A stretch of DNA of 64,000 bases from Caldifarciminota bacterium SM23_42 (GTDB lineage Bacteria; Hydrothermota; Tepidihabitantia; SM23-42): NCBI GenBank assembly GCA_001303785.1, contig LJUJ01000008.1, forward strand, positions 1-64,000. The letters run 5' to 3'. The notes under the pieces were generated by a model. That model was not told where the DNA came from. It made no database searches and saw nothing but the letters and a program-made list of their open reading frames with translations. Below are positions 6,996 to 16,291 of the stretch, piece after piece (within the stretch, counting starts at the first letter, position 1; each line of letters opens with the position of its first letter). The translations under genes and the position numbers were made by a program.

Positions 6996-8054
6996 ATGCG
7001 GACTGGAATCGCCGAGTTGCCGTTGCATGGCGGACGTGCACCTAGATGGCTTTTCGAGAAGATGGTGAAGCTATCACGTGCCATTCTCGAGGTGATCGTT
7101 GCCGAACAGGGGAGTGAGGAGTTCTTGCGTCGGGTTTCTGACCCGTTTTGGTTTCAGTCCTTCGGTGCAATACTAGGCTTTGATTGGCATTCGTCTGGTC
7201 TGACCACAACCGTGTGCGGTGCGTTGAAGGAGGGAACAAAGGATATTGTTCATGATCTGGGCCTCTACTTCTGCGGCGGTAAGGGTGGTGCCTCACGAAA
7301 AACACCGGTCCAGATTCAGGAAATCGCAGAGACCATATCGGTAGAATCAGATGGATTGGTATACGCTTCAAAGACTTCGGCGAAAGTGGATAATACGTGC
7401 ATTCAGGATGGCTATAATCTCTATCATCATATGTTCATTTTCACGGCACGTGGTGATTGGGCCGTGGTTCAGCAGGGCATGAATCCAGAAAACCGTTTTG
7501 CGCGTCGGTATCACTGGCTCTCCCTGAACCTGGAATCGTATGTGAATGAACCTCATACTGCGGTTTGCTGTGACAAGAAAAAGGAATCGTTGAACATGGT
7601 GGCTGAGGAGAGCGCGGCTGCACGCAGTGTTGTGACAGAAATATCAAGAGAGCATCCCGAAAAAGTGATAAGCGAGACCAAGAAGATACTCAGGATGCCA
7701 AGCCGTCATCCTGTTCTGAGGCTGGATATCAGCCCAAAATATTTTCACAAGATTCTGCTCAAGACGTATGAAAAAGCACCAAATGACTTCGAGGATTTAA
7801 TCACAATCGGGGGAGTAGGTCCTAAGACGATTCGCGCGCTGGCCCTGGTGGGTGAGTTGCTTTATGGGACAGGCCCGTCATTTCGTGACCCGGCAAGGTA
7901 TTCATTTGCCCACGGCGGCAAAGATGGTTTTCCTTATCCCGTAGATAGAACAACGTACAACCAATCAATTGCTTTCTTGGAGACGGCAATAAAGAAGGCG
8001 AAAATCGGAGAAGGTGACAAGTTAAAAGCACTCAAGAAGCTCTGCTATATATAA
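6996..8054 (+). CDS. DUF763 family protein
   Basis: The 352-residue protein starts MRTGIAELPLHGGRAPRWLF, the signature N-terminus of DUF763, a family found mainly in archaea and thermophilic bacteria. The middle has GGKGGASRKTP and SAKVDNTCIQDGYNLYHH. The C-terminal part has a helix-hairpin-helix-like ITIGGVGPKTIRALALV at about residues 268-284 followed by ARYSFAHGGKDGFPYPVDR. The hairpin suggests a nucleic-acid role, but the function is not established. It is a single gene with its own promoter. Confidence 0.9.
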   Translation: MRTGIAELPLHGGRAPRWLFEKMVKLSRAILEVIVAEQGSEEFLRRVSDPFWFQSFGAILGFDWHSSGLTTTVCGALKEGTKDIVHDLGLYFCGGKGGASRKTPVQIQEIAETISVESDGLVYASKTSAKVDNTCIQDGYNLYHHMFIFTARGDWAVVQQGMNPENRFARRYHWLSLNLESYVNEPHTAVCCDKKKESLNMVAEESAAARSVVTEISREHPEKVISETKKILRMPSRHPVLRLDISPKYFHKILLKTYEKAPNDFEDLITIGGVGPKTIRALALVGELLYGTGPSFRDPARYSFAHGGKDGFPYPVDRTTYNQSIAFLETAIKKAKIGEGDKLKALKKLCYI

Positions 8055-8210
8055 GGCAACGCCAGGTGCATTTTGCCTTGTAGGGTGTATTACCAACTTT
8101 CCGTAAACATCCGGTATGCGATTAGATCGAGAATCCTGTGGTTTCACAGAAATCACTTGCCTATTATTAGTTGGTTGAGAATATTGCTAACACTTCGAGC
8201 CAGTGCAATA

Positions 8211-8238
8211 TTGACAATGCATAGGGTTTGACTATAAT
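8211..8238 (+). promoter_or_regulatory. Consensus promoter of the DUF2723 gene
   Basis: TTGACA (8211-8216), 16-nt spacer, perfect TATAAT (8233-8238). The ATG at 8256 is preceded by AAGGAG (8245-8250), so this transcript has a minimal leader of about 10 nt carrying only the ribosome-binding site. Confidence 0.85.
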
Positions 8239-8255
8239 TGGGCGAAGGAGCCCGC

Positions 8256-10940
8256 ATGAATTACAAAAAACTCGAGAATATTCTTCTTTATTTTTTGTTA
8301 GCCGTTGTCACATTGGTATATTTGTACACCGTTTCACCGACGCTTTCCTTTTGGGATTGTGGTGAATTTATTGCCTCGGCATATACACTCGCCGTCCCGC
8401 ACCCCCCAGGAACGCCTTTCTATGTCTTGCTGGGCCGGTCCTGGCTGATCATCGTTGGTCTCTTTGCATCGATACTGCCGATATCCAAAGAGGTTGCTTG
8501 GCACATGAACCTCCTGGGTTTAGGGTTTACAGTATTGACCGTATTCCTTGTTTATCGGTTTTTGTTGAAAATCTTCAGGATGTGGAAAGGTAACAACAAT
8601 CAATTGACTTACCTTATCATTACGTTTGGAACTTGTCTAGGGTTGGCTTTCTACTACACAGTATGGGAGAATGCGATAGAAACCGAGGTGTATGCGGCAG
8701 CCACATTCATATTTGTGCTTGTTAACTATGTCACAATTCTTTGGTATGAGAGCGTTAAACAGGGTATGCCAAAAAACAAATATTTACTCTTGTGTTTTTA
8801 TCTTATATTTCTGGCAACGGGTATTCATCTTACTCCGTTCTTGATATTCTTCCCTATCTATGCCTTCATATTCTATGTCGAAAGGCGGTATCTGAAGGAT
8901 ACATTATTGTGGCTGCTTGGACTGTTCCAAGCCCTGTTCTTCGCCTTATCTTTCCTTCTCCCGAAGAGCCTTTATACACCGGCGATCGTCATCCTCGCGA
9001 TGATCCTGCTCGCCGGCATCTTCTTGCCGATGAGTAATATCAAAAAATATGCTAACTGGCGCTTTTTCTGGGCCTGCATATTTCTCATACTCGTTGGTTT
9101 TTCTGCTGAGTTATATCTCCCGATTCGTTCGGGTGTACTTGATAGGCAGTACAAGCAAGAAGGGGTGGCGGAGAGATACTATGCGGGTGAGAATATTGCG
9201 CCGCGTATTAATGAATGTGATCCGGGTGAGAACTTTCAGGCATTCAACAATGTATTACATCGAGCTCAATATGGCCCGGCGAAGTTGATTCCCAGACAAA
9301 CGCAAGAAGCTACTGGCTTCGGCGTCCTCGAGGGTTACTTTTGGCAACTCGCTTTGTTTGTACGCTATTTGTCCTGGCAACCCGTGCCGGAATTCGCAAA
9401 CAACGTATTTCGAAGTATAGTGCTCGCGTTTTTTTACATCTTTGGCATCTGGGGTATGGTTGAACTATTCAGGAGGGAACGCAAGCTGTTCTTTCTCACG
9501 GCTTTTATCATGTTCATGCTATCCTTTGCCATGGTCGGCTACCTTAATCTAAAATTCTCACCAAGCGATGCCAATCCAAGACACCAACCCCAAGAGGTAC
9601 GGGAGCGTGATTATTTCTTTCACACGGGTCATACGTATTTTGGCATACTCGTGGGCATTGGCTTTTTTGGTTTCTTTGAATCCATGAAACGTGGGTCCAA
9701 GAATAAGCGGCTTATTGAAATCGGCGGCTTGGGTGGATACCTGGTATTCTCAATTATCCCGCTGCTTGGTAATTTCCGGGTGAGCAATCGCCATGGGCAT
9801 TTCATACCAAAAGACTACGCATACAACATGCTCATATCATGCGATGACGATGCAGTGCTTTTCACAAATGGGGACAACGATACTTTTCCTTTGTGGTTTG
9901 CTCAAGAGGTGTTGGGTCTAAAGCGCCGGGTCGTGAATGCGAATCTCTCATTGATCAATACGCCGTGGTATATAAGGCAGTTGAAAGATTGGGGTGCGCC
10001 GGTCAGTTTCAGCGAGAGGATTATCAACCGTCTCGAACCATTTATGACCCGGGATCGGCGAATCATTTGGGTTAAGGATATTATGATCAGAAATATCCTG
10101 GCAGCAAATGCTGGGATAAACCTGAAGGAAGAGGATTACTTGATGAGCCAGCAAGAGTTCGCAGAGCGACATTTGAAGAATTATAAGGGTAAGGTGCCGG
10201 TCTATTTTGCCTCGACGGTTTCGCAGGAAAACTTTGAGGGGTTCCGACCGTATCTACGGTTAGAAGGTCTCGTTTATCGGGTCGTGGGCGATAGTGTTGA
10301 ACCCACACACGCCGTGGACGTGAAAAAGACAAAGGATTTCTTCTATCGTATTTACCGGTACACCGGGTTGTTCGACCCGGATGAGCAAGAAATCGTGTCG
10401 CGTATATTGATGGATTTCGATAAGCGAAAAGAGGAAGGTGAATTCTATGACTTCAGTTTGTATAAAGACGATAATACACGTAGACTCTATACCAACTACG
10501 CGGCAGGTTTGGCAAATCTCGGCGTTGTGTTGAGAGACCAGGACATACCAGGTACTATTAATGCCTGGCGCTTTGCCCTCTTGTTCGACCCGTACCAGAA
10601 CATATATTTTGCTTACAATTTAGGCGTGCTCTTTGCTCAAATGGGTATGCAGGATAGCGCATACAATTATCTATCAAGAATCGAAACAGAAGATCCTGGA
10701 ATGATTGTTCAGATAGGTTCGGTCTTTGCGAACACTGGGTCGTTTGATAAAGCTCTTGAATATTTTCAGCGGGCAATTGGCATTAACCCACGATACCCCC
10801 AGGCCTATTCGGCTATGATTATGACTTACCTGGCTATGGACGATAAGGCGTCGGCGATTCGAGTATTAGAGGATTATTTAACGATGAACCCAAGTGATAC
10901 AAATGCCCGCAACATGCTCAAAGAACTGAGAGGGGAATGA
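8256..10940 (+). CDS. DUF2723 integral membrane glycosyltransferase-like protein with C-terminal TPRs
   Basis: An 894-residue protein. The N-terminal membrane domain carries the DUF2723 hallmark SPTLSFWDCGEFIASAY, then VPHPPGTPFY; this is a GT-C-like fold with an acidic loop after the first helix. About a dozen helices are followed by an extramembrane region with DDDAVLFTNGDNDTFPLWF, then TPR-like repeats from about residue 750 (YNLGVLFAQMGMQDSAYNYL, ALEYFQRAIGINPRYPQAY). The family is frequent in the FCB group, and members are linked to protein O-mannosylation. Acceptor and donor are inferred, not visible. A TTG 18 nt upstream falls in the -10 box, so ATG 8256 is used. Confidence 0.88.
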   Translation: MNYKKLENILLYFLLAVVTLVYLYTVSPTLSFWDCGEFIASAYTLAVPHPPGTPFYVLLGRSWLIIVGLFASILPISKEVAWHMNLLGLGFTVLTVFLVYRFLLKIFRMWKGNNNQLTYLIITFGTCLGLAFYYTVWENAIETEVYAAATFIFVLVNYVTILWYESVKQGMPKNKYLLLCFYLIFLATGIHLTPFLIFFPIYAFIFYVERRYLKDTLLWLLGLFQALFFALSFLLPKSLYTPAIVILAMILLAGIFLPMSNIKKYANWRFFWACIFLILVGFSAELYLPIRSGVLDRQYKQEGVAERYYAGENIAPRINECDPGENFQAFNNVLHRAQYGPAKLIPRQTQEATGFGVLEGYFWQLALFVRYLSWQPVPEFANNVFRSIVLAFFYIFGIWGMVELFRRERKLFFLTAFIMFMLSFAMVGYLNLKFSPSDANPRHQPQEVRERDYFFHTGHTYFGILVGIGFFGFFESMKRGSKNKRLIEIGGLGGYLVFSIIPLLGNFRVSNRHGHFIPKDYAYNMLISCDDDAVLFTNGDNDTFPLWFAQEVLGLKRRVVNANLSLINTPWYIRQLKDWGAPVSFSERIINRLEPFMTRDRRIIWVKDIMIRNILAANAGINLKEEDYLMSQQEFAERHLKNYKGKVPVYFASTVSQENFEGFRPYLRLEGLVYRVVGDSVEPTHAVDVKKTKDFFYRIYRYTGLFDPDEQEIVSRILMDFDKRKEEGEFYDFSLYKDDNTRRLYTNYAAGLANLGVVLRDQDIPGTINAWRFALLFDPYQNIYFAYNLGVLFAQMGMQDSAYNYLSRIETEDPGMIVQIGSVFANTGSFDKALEYFQRAIGINPRYPQAYSAMIMTYLAMDDKASAIRVLEDYLTMNPSDTNARNMLKELRGE

Positions 10941-10982
10941 TCTGAATCAGTATGTGAATAATGTCTTGAAGACATTACTAGT

Positions 10983-11936
10983 ATGGCAAAGGCAGTAGTA
11001 TTATACTCAGGCGGTCTTGATTCGACACTTGCACTCGAGATTGTCAAGGACTGGGGTGTGACGGCTCTGCCCCTCCATATATCACACAAATTGCTGTCCT
11101 CGCAACAACTGCCAATGGTTCCTGATTTGAAAATTGTGGATGTGACTGAGGAGTTTGCTCAGATTGTCCAAAAACCCGAATACGGATACGGTAAGAATCT
11201 CAACCCTTGTATTGATTGTAGAATATTGATGCTGAAGAAGGCAAAAGAGTATATGGAGGAAATGAAGGCGGATTTTGTGGTTACCGGTGAAGTGCTCGAC
11301 CAGCGTCAGATGTCACAGCGACTTGACACGTTGATACTAATCGAGACCAAAGCGGGCCTCGAGGGTATGGTGGTCCGCCCTTTGAGTGGAGCATTGCTAC
11401 CACCTACAGTAGCGGAACAGAAGGGCTTGATCGATCGCAAAAGGTTGTTGAAGATAAGGGGTCGGTCGCGTAGACTGTCTTTGGAGATCGCCAGCAAGAG
11501 AAACATAACCGACTTTCTATCTCCAAGCGGTGGTTGCCTGTTGACAGACCCAGGATTCTGTCGTCGACTGGCCGACGTTATTAGATTCCAAGAGAAGATC
11601 GGTACCTTCGACATTGAATTATTGAAAATAGGTCGTCATTTCAGGATTGCTCCGGATGCAAAACTGATTGTTGGGCGCAATGAGGATGAAAACAAGAGAA
11701 TTGAGGAACTTGCTCAAGATTCATTTATATTCTTTTACGTACCAGATACCGGTAGCCCAAACGCAATACTTCTGGGTGATGCAAAGCATGTTAAGTCAGC
11801 GGCCGCCATCACCGCGCGTTACAGTGATAAGAAAAAGGAACCTAAGGTTGAGGTTTACTACAGGTATAAAGGTGCGGAAAAAAAAGTCACAGTCAAACCA
11901 ATCAATGATGAGGAATTAATTAAGTGGAGAATATGA
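10983..11936 (+). CDS. PP-loop ATPase, ThiI/MnmA-like tRNA-thiolation enzyme
   Basis: The 317-residue protein opens with the PP-loop VLYSGGLDSTLAL. The core carries NPCIDCRILML, TGEVLDQRQMSQ, RPLSGALLPPT and GGCLLTDP, a pattern seen in bacterial proteins annotated as tRNA 4-thiouridine synthase or 2-thiouridylase-like. The C-terminal GRHFRIAPDAKLIVGRNEDE segment resembles the RNA-binding NFACT-R/DUF814 type. It should adenylate a tRNA base for sulfur insertion; which base is not clear. A 17-nt palindrome with arms AATGTCTT/AAGACATT ends 6 nt before the ATG. The next gene follows after 2 nt. Confidence 0.78.
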   Translation: MAKAVVLYSGGLDSTLALEIVKDWGVTALPLHISHKLLSSQQLPMVPDLKIVDVTEEFAQIVQKPEYGYGKNLNPCIDCRILMLKKAKEYMEEMKADFVVTGEVLDQRQMSQRLDTLILIETKAGLEGMVVRPLSGALLPPTVAEQKGLIDRKRLLKIRGRSRRLSLEIASKRNITDFLSPSGGCLLTDPGFCRRLADVIRFQEKIGTFDIELLKIGRHFRIAPDAKLIVGRNEDENKRIEELAQDSFIFFYVPDTGSPNAILLGDAKHVKSAAAITARYSDKKKEPKVEVYYRYKGAEKKVTVKPINDEELIKWRI

Positions 11937-11938
11937 AG

Positions 11939-12427
11939 ATGGAGAAATTGTGGGCGCCCTGGCGTGTTGAATACATACGCAATCCAGGAACAGGTTGCTT
12001 TTTCTGCTCGGGTTATAAATCTAAAGATGACAGGAAGGTGTTCATTGTTGAGCGCGGGGAAAAAGCTTTCACAATCATGAATCGCTTTCCTTATAACAAC
12101 GGACATTTAATGATTGCTCCGGTCCGCCATGTTGGCCAGATTGAGTCTCTGAATGACGGAGAAATTCTTGCAATCAACCACCTTATTTCACGAGTTATAA
12201 GAGCGCTTGACTATGCAATGAAACCACAGGGCTATAATATCGGTGTGAATCAGGGGAGAGTGGCCGGAGCAGGTGTTGTCGACCATGTTCACTTCCATCT
12301 GGTGCCTAGGTGGCAAGGCGATACGAACTTCATGCCGTTACTTGCAGAAACCAAGGTTATATCAGAGGCTCTGTTGGAGACTTATGATAAGATAAAGGAA
12401 GGTCTCAGCCGGCTGAATAACCTTTAG
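11939..12427 (+). CDS. HIT-family hydrolase (Ap4A phosphorylase/hydrolase-like)
   Basis: A 162-residue histidine-triad protein acting on dinucleoside polyphosphates or nucleotide conjugates. The triad is HVHFHLVPRW near residues 112-121; the N-terminal Cys pair CFFC (residues 20 and 23) probably binds zinc with downstream His. MEKLWAPWRVEYI is the usual family start. It is preferred over GTG 11924 and ATG 11933 because GGAG at 11927-11930 is correctly spaced only for ATG 11939. It is coupled to the PP-loop gene. Confidence 0.9.
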   Translation: MEKLWAPWRVEYIRNPGTGCFFCSGYKSKDDRKVFIVERGEKAFTIMNRFPYNNGHLMIAPVRHVGQIESLNDGEILAINHLISRVIRALDYAMKPQGYNIGVNQGRVAGAGVVDHVHFHLVPRWQGDTNFMPLLAETKVISEALLETYDKIKEGLSRLNNL

Positions 12428-12460
12428 CTATGAACAAACCCTCAACACAAACAGTGTAGT

Positions 12461-13885
12461 ATGTGTGGTGTAATTGGCATCATCGGACAAGAAAGGGCAA
12501 TAGATAGAATCTATCCTGGATTGCTTGCCCTGCAACACCGGGGTCAGGATGCCGCTGGTGCGGTTACATTCGAGCGTGGCTTTCACTTGAAAAAAGGAAA
12601 TGGTTTGGTGCTGAATGTGTTCAACCCAAAGAATATCGAACGGCTTGATGGATACATGGGCATTGGGCACGTACGCTATCCAACCGTTGGTGCCGGTTCA
12701 GCGGAGGATGCTCAACCTTTCATCATCACGGCGCCTTATGGCATTTCGCTTGCACATAATGGCAATCTCGTGAATTTTTTTGATTTGAAGAAAAACTTAA
12801 TCGAAAACAGTTTGCGCTATTTGAATTCGAATTGCGATGCCGAAGTAATACTCAACTTGCTTTCAGTTGAACTCGATAAGATGAACTTGAAACGTTTTAC
12901 GTCGGACACGCTGTTTGCGGCATTGAATAAGGTTTATCGAAGACTAATTGGGAGTTATGCTGTAGTATCAGTAATTGCCAATAAAGGTCTCTTGGCGTTT
13001 CGTGATAAGAATGGTATTAAGCCATTGATGATGGGTCATGATGGTTCGAGCTACTGCTTTGCTTCAGAAAGCGTCGCGCTGGACCTGCTCGGTTATAAGA
13101 AGATGCGCGATGTACTACCCGGTGAAGCCATATTCATCGATACCGAGAAAAAATTATACAAGAAGAAGATTCAAAGAGGCAGAAAGGCAACATGCATATT
13201 TGAGTATGTTTACTTTGCAAGACCCGATTCGATAATTGACGGCATCGGTGTCTATGAAGCAAGACTCAGGTTAGGTGAGGAACTTGGCAAGGAGTGTTCG
13301 AGACACGGACTGACACCCGATGTCGTGATGCCTATTCCCGATACGGCAAGGGGTGCCGCACAGATGGTCGCCGAAGTTTTGGGTGTCAAACATCGCGAGG
13401 GCTTGATTAAGAATCGTTACATCTACAGGACGTTCATAATGCCGACACAGGCAGAACGAATTGAAGCAGTGAGGTTAAAACTCAATCCGATAAAAACAGA
13501 GATTCAGGGTAAAGATGTACTATTGATTGATGATTCGATCGTTCGGGGCAATACCTCGCGGGAGATTATTGCCCTTATCAGAAGTGTCGGCGCCAGAAAG
13601 GTGTATTATGCCTTGTATTCACCACCGCTGCGTTTCCCCTGTGTTTATGGTATTGATATGCAAACGCGCGGTGAGTTCATTGCACGGGACAAGTCAATTG
13701 ATCAAATATGTGAGTCCATCGATGCCGATGCGTTGGTCTATCAGACGGCCGATGGTTTGGTCAAGGGCGTTGGCGAGGGTGCAGAGGGCTTCTGCACGGC
13801 CTGCTTCACAGGATCATATCCTACCCAGATCCCAGGACCCCTTCTCCAGCGCATCGAAGCCGACCGTATGATGGCTAAGCAATAG
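12461..13885 (+). CDS. purF: Amidophosphoribosyltransferase
   Basis: First committed step of purine synthesis: PRPP plus glutamine gives phosphoribosylamine. Cys2 (MCGVIGIIGQ) is the Ntn glutaminase nucleophile with no propeptide. LLIDDSIVRGNTSREI is the PRPP loop. Cysteines in ATCIFEYVYF (C245), FPCVYGID and FCTACFTGSYP match the positions that hold the [4Fe-4S] cluster in Bacillus-type PurF, so an oxygen-sensitive cluster enzyme is likely. At 474 residues it is complete. No clear Shine-Dalgarno or leaderless promoter is seen. Confidence 0.95.
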   Translation: MCGVIGIIGQERAIDRIYPGLLALQHRGQDAAGAVTFERGFHLKKGNGLVLNVFNPKNIERLDGYMGIGHVRYPTVGAGSAEDAQPFIITAPYGISLAHNGNLVNFFDLKKNLIENSLRYLNSNCDAEVILNLLSVELDKMNLKRFTSDTLFAALNKVYRRLIGSYAVVSVIANKGLLAFRDKNGIKPLMMGHDGSSYCFASESVALDLLGYKKMRDVLPGEAIFIDTEKKLYKKKIQRGRKATCIFEYVYFARPDSIIDGIGVYEARLRLGEELGKECSRHGLTPDVVMPIPDTARGAAQMVAEVLGVKHREGLIKNRYIYRTFIMPTQAERIEAVRLKLNPIKTEIQGKDVLLIDDSIVRGNTSREIIALIRSVGARKVYYALYSPPLRFPCVYGIDMQTRGEFIARDKSIDQICESIDADALVYQTADGLVKGVGEGAEGFCTACFTGSYPTQIPGPLLQRIEADRMMAKQ

Positions 13886-13941
13886 AATTCTGAGAGACTC
13901 TGCCCGAATACCATTTTGATAATGCGAAATGATATTTGGTC

Positions 13942-14679
13942 CTAGGTTACCTCTGGACGAGCCGTTGAGTCAAACGGATTAGTGCGTATTGCCAAGGAAA
14001 AGAGATAGGGATAATTATCCTTCAGATGTTTCATATAGTCTGTCCATTCACCAAGGAGCAGGAGGTACACCCGTTTAATATCACCGTTTATGTGTTCATG
14101 ATCGGTTTTACATAACTTCAGGTTTTTGCGATGTGCGAGCTCATCGGCAAGATGAAAGACCGCCCAGAGCAGGTTGGTAAAGGAGCCATGCTCAAGCAAT
14201 ATCGGATTCTCAAGTAGCCGTATCAAAAAGTCGCGCTTGCTGGACAAAAATGCCTTGAGATTTTTTAAGTCTTCAAGATAACACCCTATCTTGGTATCAT
14301 GGGATCGAAGTTTTCTGCCGAGAAGGGAGAATTCTCTGTTGGTGAGTCCTTTAGCGGCGCTGAGGTCGTTTCGTATTATCTCGATGTTATTGTCATACTT
14401 AGCAAAGGATCTTAGAAGCTCTGTTCCGACTTCACTGAAGAAAGTGCCGATGACCATGTTCATCTTTTCGAGTTTGGCTCGCTTCTCTCTTTCACCCAGC
14501 AGTCGATGGATGACAAGAGTTACTAGTAAAACCTCAATGAATACAAATGCGATATCACCTACCAAGTAAATGAATATATGATGGACATCACGGAAGACAA
14601 GGAAATGAAGAGTGTATACAACTGCGGATAAAGCAATCAGAGCCAAACCCAGTATTACTTGCCAACTCATTTTTTTCAT
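13942..14679 (-). CDS. Hypothetical two-helix membrane protein
   Basis: 245 residues, not recognised. Two hydrophobic segments (about 7-28 and 34-62) form a hairpin, followed by about 180 mostly helical cytoplasmic residues rich in Leu, Lys and His (NLLWAVFHLADELAHRKNL, VYLLLLGEWTDYMKHL). GGAAAT lies ahead of the ATG. It converges with purF and precedes no obvious partner. It looks like a small membrane-anchored helical domain protein; a sensory or lipid role cannot be judged. Confidence 0.75.
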   Translation of the reverse strand: MKKMSWQVILGLALIALSAVVYTLHFLVFRDVHHIFIYLVGDIAFVFIEVLLVTLVIHRLLGEREKRAKLEKMNMVIGTFFSEVGTELLRSFAKYDNNIEIIRNDLSAAKGLTNREFSLLGRKLRSHDTKIGCYLEDLKNLKAFLSSKRDFLIRLLENPILLEHGSFTNLLWAVFHLADELAHRKNLKLCKTDHEHINGDIKRVYLLLLGEWTDYMKHLKDNYPYLFSLAIRTNPFDSTARPEVT

Positions 14680-14767
14680 AATGTCATTTCCATTGACTGA
14701 AAAAAATCTTTCTTTTTGTTAACGACACGAATAGCGATTTAGCGATAATGTATCTTTGTCCGAAGTA

Positions 14768-16042
14768 TTATGGGAAGATTCCGCGTTCCTTATAGACCTT
14801 TTCGAGACGCGTTAGTGCAACGATGTAGGCGGCCGTTCGCCAATCGGTTTTGTGTTTCTGGGCCGCTTCACGCACCCGTTCGTAACCGCCGATAATAATT
14901 CTGCGTAGTTTGCGATCGACCTCTTCGAGATCCCAGAATTCACTACGTTTATTCTGAAGCCATTCAAAGTAGCTCACGATTACGCCGCCCGCATTACAGA
15001 TTATGTCAGGAATCACGTCGATACGTTTCTTTTGTATTATCTCGTCGCCGTCCGGATCGGTCGGACCATTGGCACCCTCCGCGATGACTTTAACATTCAA
15101 TAATGGCGCCGTCTCGGCGGTAATCTGATTCTCGAGTGCGGCCGGTATGAATATGTCCGCTTTCGTGGCCATGAACTGCTCATGATCGATCCTCTTGAGT
15201 CCGGGGAAGCCCTCAAGAGTACGCTTCTGCTTGAAGTATTCATTCAGTTCGTCAGGATCGATGCCATCCGGGTTGTGGAAGGCGCCGCAAACGTCCTCAA
15301 CCGCAATCAACCTTGCACCGTGTGGTTTCAGAAGAATGCTGGCCCACGAACCTACATTACCGAATCCCTGTACAAAATAGGTCGCGCTTTTCAGATCAAA
15401 CTTGCGATCCTTGGCCCATTCTTCGATGGTGAAGACAACGCCTTGACCAGTTGCCTTGTCGCGTCCTATGCTACCACCCGATTCAACGGGCTTGCCAGTC
15501 ACGATATGAACATTCGCTTGTCGTGTGTGGGGCGGTTGAGTCGAGAGATAAGTGTCGAGTATCCAGGCCATGATTTGTGGATTCGTGTTGACATCAGGCG
15601 CCGGTATATCGTATTCGGGGCCAATGCTGCAACCTAAGGCGAACGTAAAACGCCTTGTCATGCGTTGTATCTCGGCGGTCGAGTACTTCGAGGGGTCGAC
15701 TTTTATGCCGCCTTTCGCACCACCGAATGGAATGTTGACGATTGCCGATTTCCAGGTCATCCATGTCGCTAGCGCTCGCACTTCATCAATGTCGACTAAT
15801 GGATGGTATCTCAGTCCCCCTTTGTAAGGGCCTAAGACGCTGTTGTGTTGTACACGGTAACCCGTGAATATCTCGATATGCCCGTCATCCAATTTGACCG
15901 GGAAATTAACAATTATCTCATTGGTTGTCTTGGCCAGTATCTTACGAATTTCTGGGTCAAAATCAATAAGGTCGGCTGCCTTGTTGAACTGTCTGACCAC
16001 ATTTTCATAGACACTCGCCGTTCTTTGACTCATCTTGTTCAC
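14768..16042 (-). CDS. gdhA: Glutamate dehydrogenase (Glu/Leu/Phe/Val dehydrogenase family)
   Basis: Interconverts glutamate and 2-oxoglutarate plus ammonia. The protein is complete at 424 residues. It has the substrate-binding GPYKGGLRYHP, the catalytic-lysine motif GGAKGGIKVDP, PAPDVNTNPQIMAWI and the Rossmann loop VQGFGNVGSWA. GTG 16042 is chosen because AGGAGG stands 5 nt upstream; ATG four codons later lacks that spacing. Cofactor preference cannot be set by eye. The upstream promoter at 16133-16160 gives a leader of roughly 85 nt. Confidence 0.95.
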   Translation of the reverse strand: MNKMSQRTASVYENVVRQFNKAADLIDFDPEIRKILAKTTNEIIVNFPVKLDDGHIEIFTGYRVQHNSVLGPYKGGLRYHPLVDIDEVRALATWMTWKSAIVNIPFGGAKGGIKVDPSKYSTAEIQRMTRRFTFALGCSIGPEYDIPAPDVNTNPQIMAWILDTYLSTQPPHTRQANVHIVTGKPVESGGSIGRDKATGQGVVFTIEEWAKDRKFDLKSATYFVQGFGNVGSWASILLKPHGARLIAVEDVCGAFHNPDGIDPDELNEYFKQKRTLEGFPGLKRIDHEQFMATKADIFIPAALENQITAETAPLLNVKVIAEGANGPTDPDGDEIIQKKRIDVIPDIICNAGGVIVSYFEWLQNKRSEFWDLEEVDRKLRRIIIGGYERVREAAQKHKTDWRTAAYIVALTRLEKVYKERGIFP

Positions 16043-16132
16043 AAATACCTCCTGCTATTAAAGGCAAAGATACGGTTATATTGCTTTATGTCTAGCTGAT
16101 TCATTGAAACCTGGGATGCAGCTACGACTGTT

Positions 16133-16160
16133 ATTCTAATAAATAAATGACAAAAGTCAA
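16133..16160 (-). promoter_or_regulatory. gdhA promoter
   Basis: Minus strand TTGACT (16155-16160), 16-nt spacer, TAGAAT (16133-16138). Unlike many genes here it leaves a leader of about 85 nt with a strong Shine-Dalgarno. Confidence 0.75.
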
Positions 16161-16245
16161 GGCTATCAGCGCTTGCTCGAAGCGGTTAGAAAAATCTCCG
16201 CAGATTCGGAGCCTGGGTTGCTACGGAAAGTGTAGTAGGAGAATG

Positions 16246-16274
16246 TTGACTGCGTCTGCCAATTTGGTTAGAAT
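16246..16274 (+). promoter_or_regulatory. Promoter of the sodium symporter
   Basis: TTGACT (16246-16251), 17-nt spacer, TAGAAT (16269-16274), followed by AAGGAGGT (16281-16288) and ATG 16292: a leader of about 11 nt holding just the ribosome-binding site. Confidence 0.75.
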
Positions 16275-16291
16275 AAAGAAAAGGAGGTCTG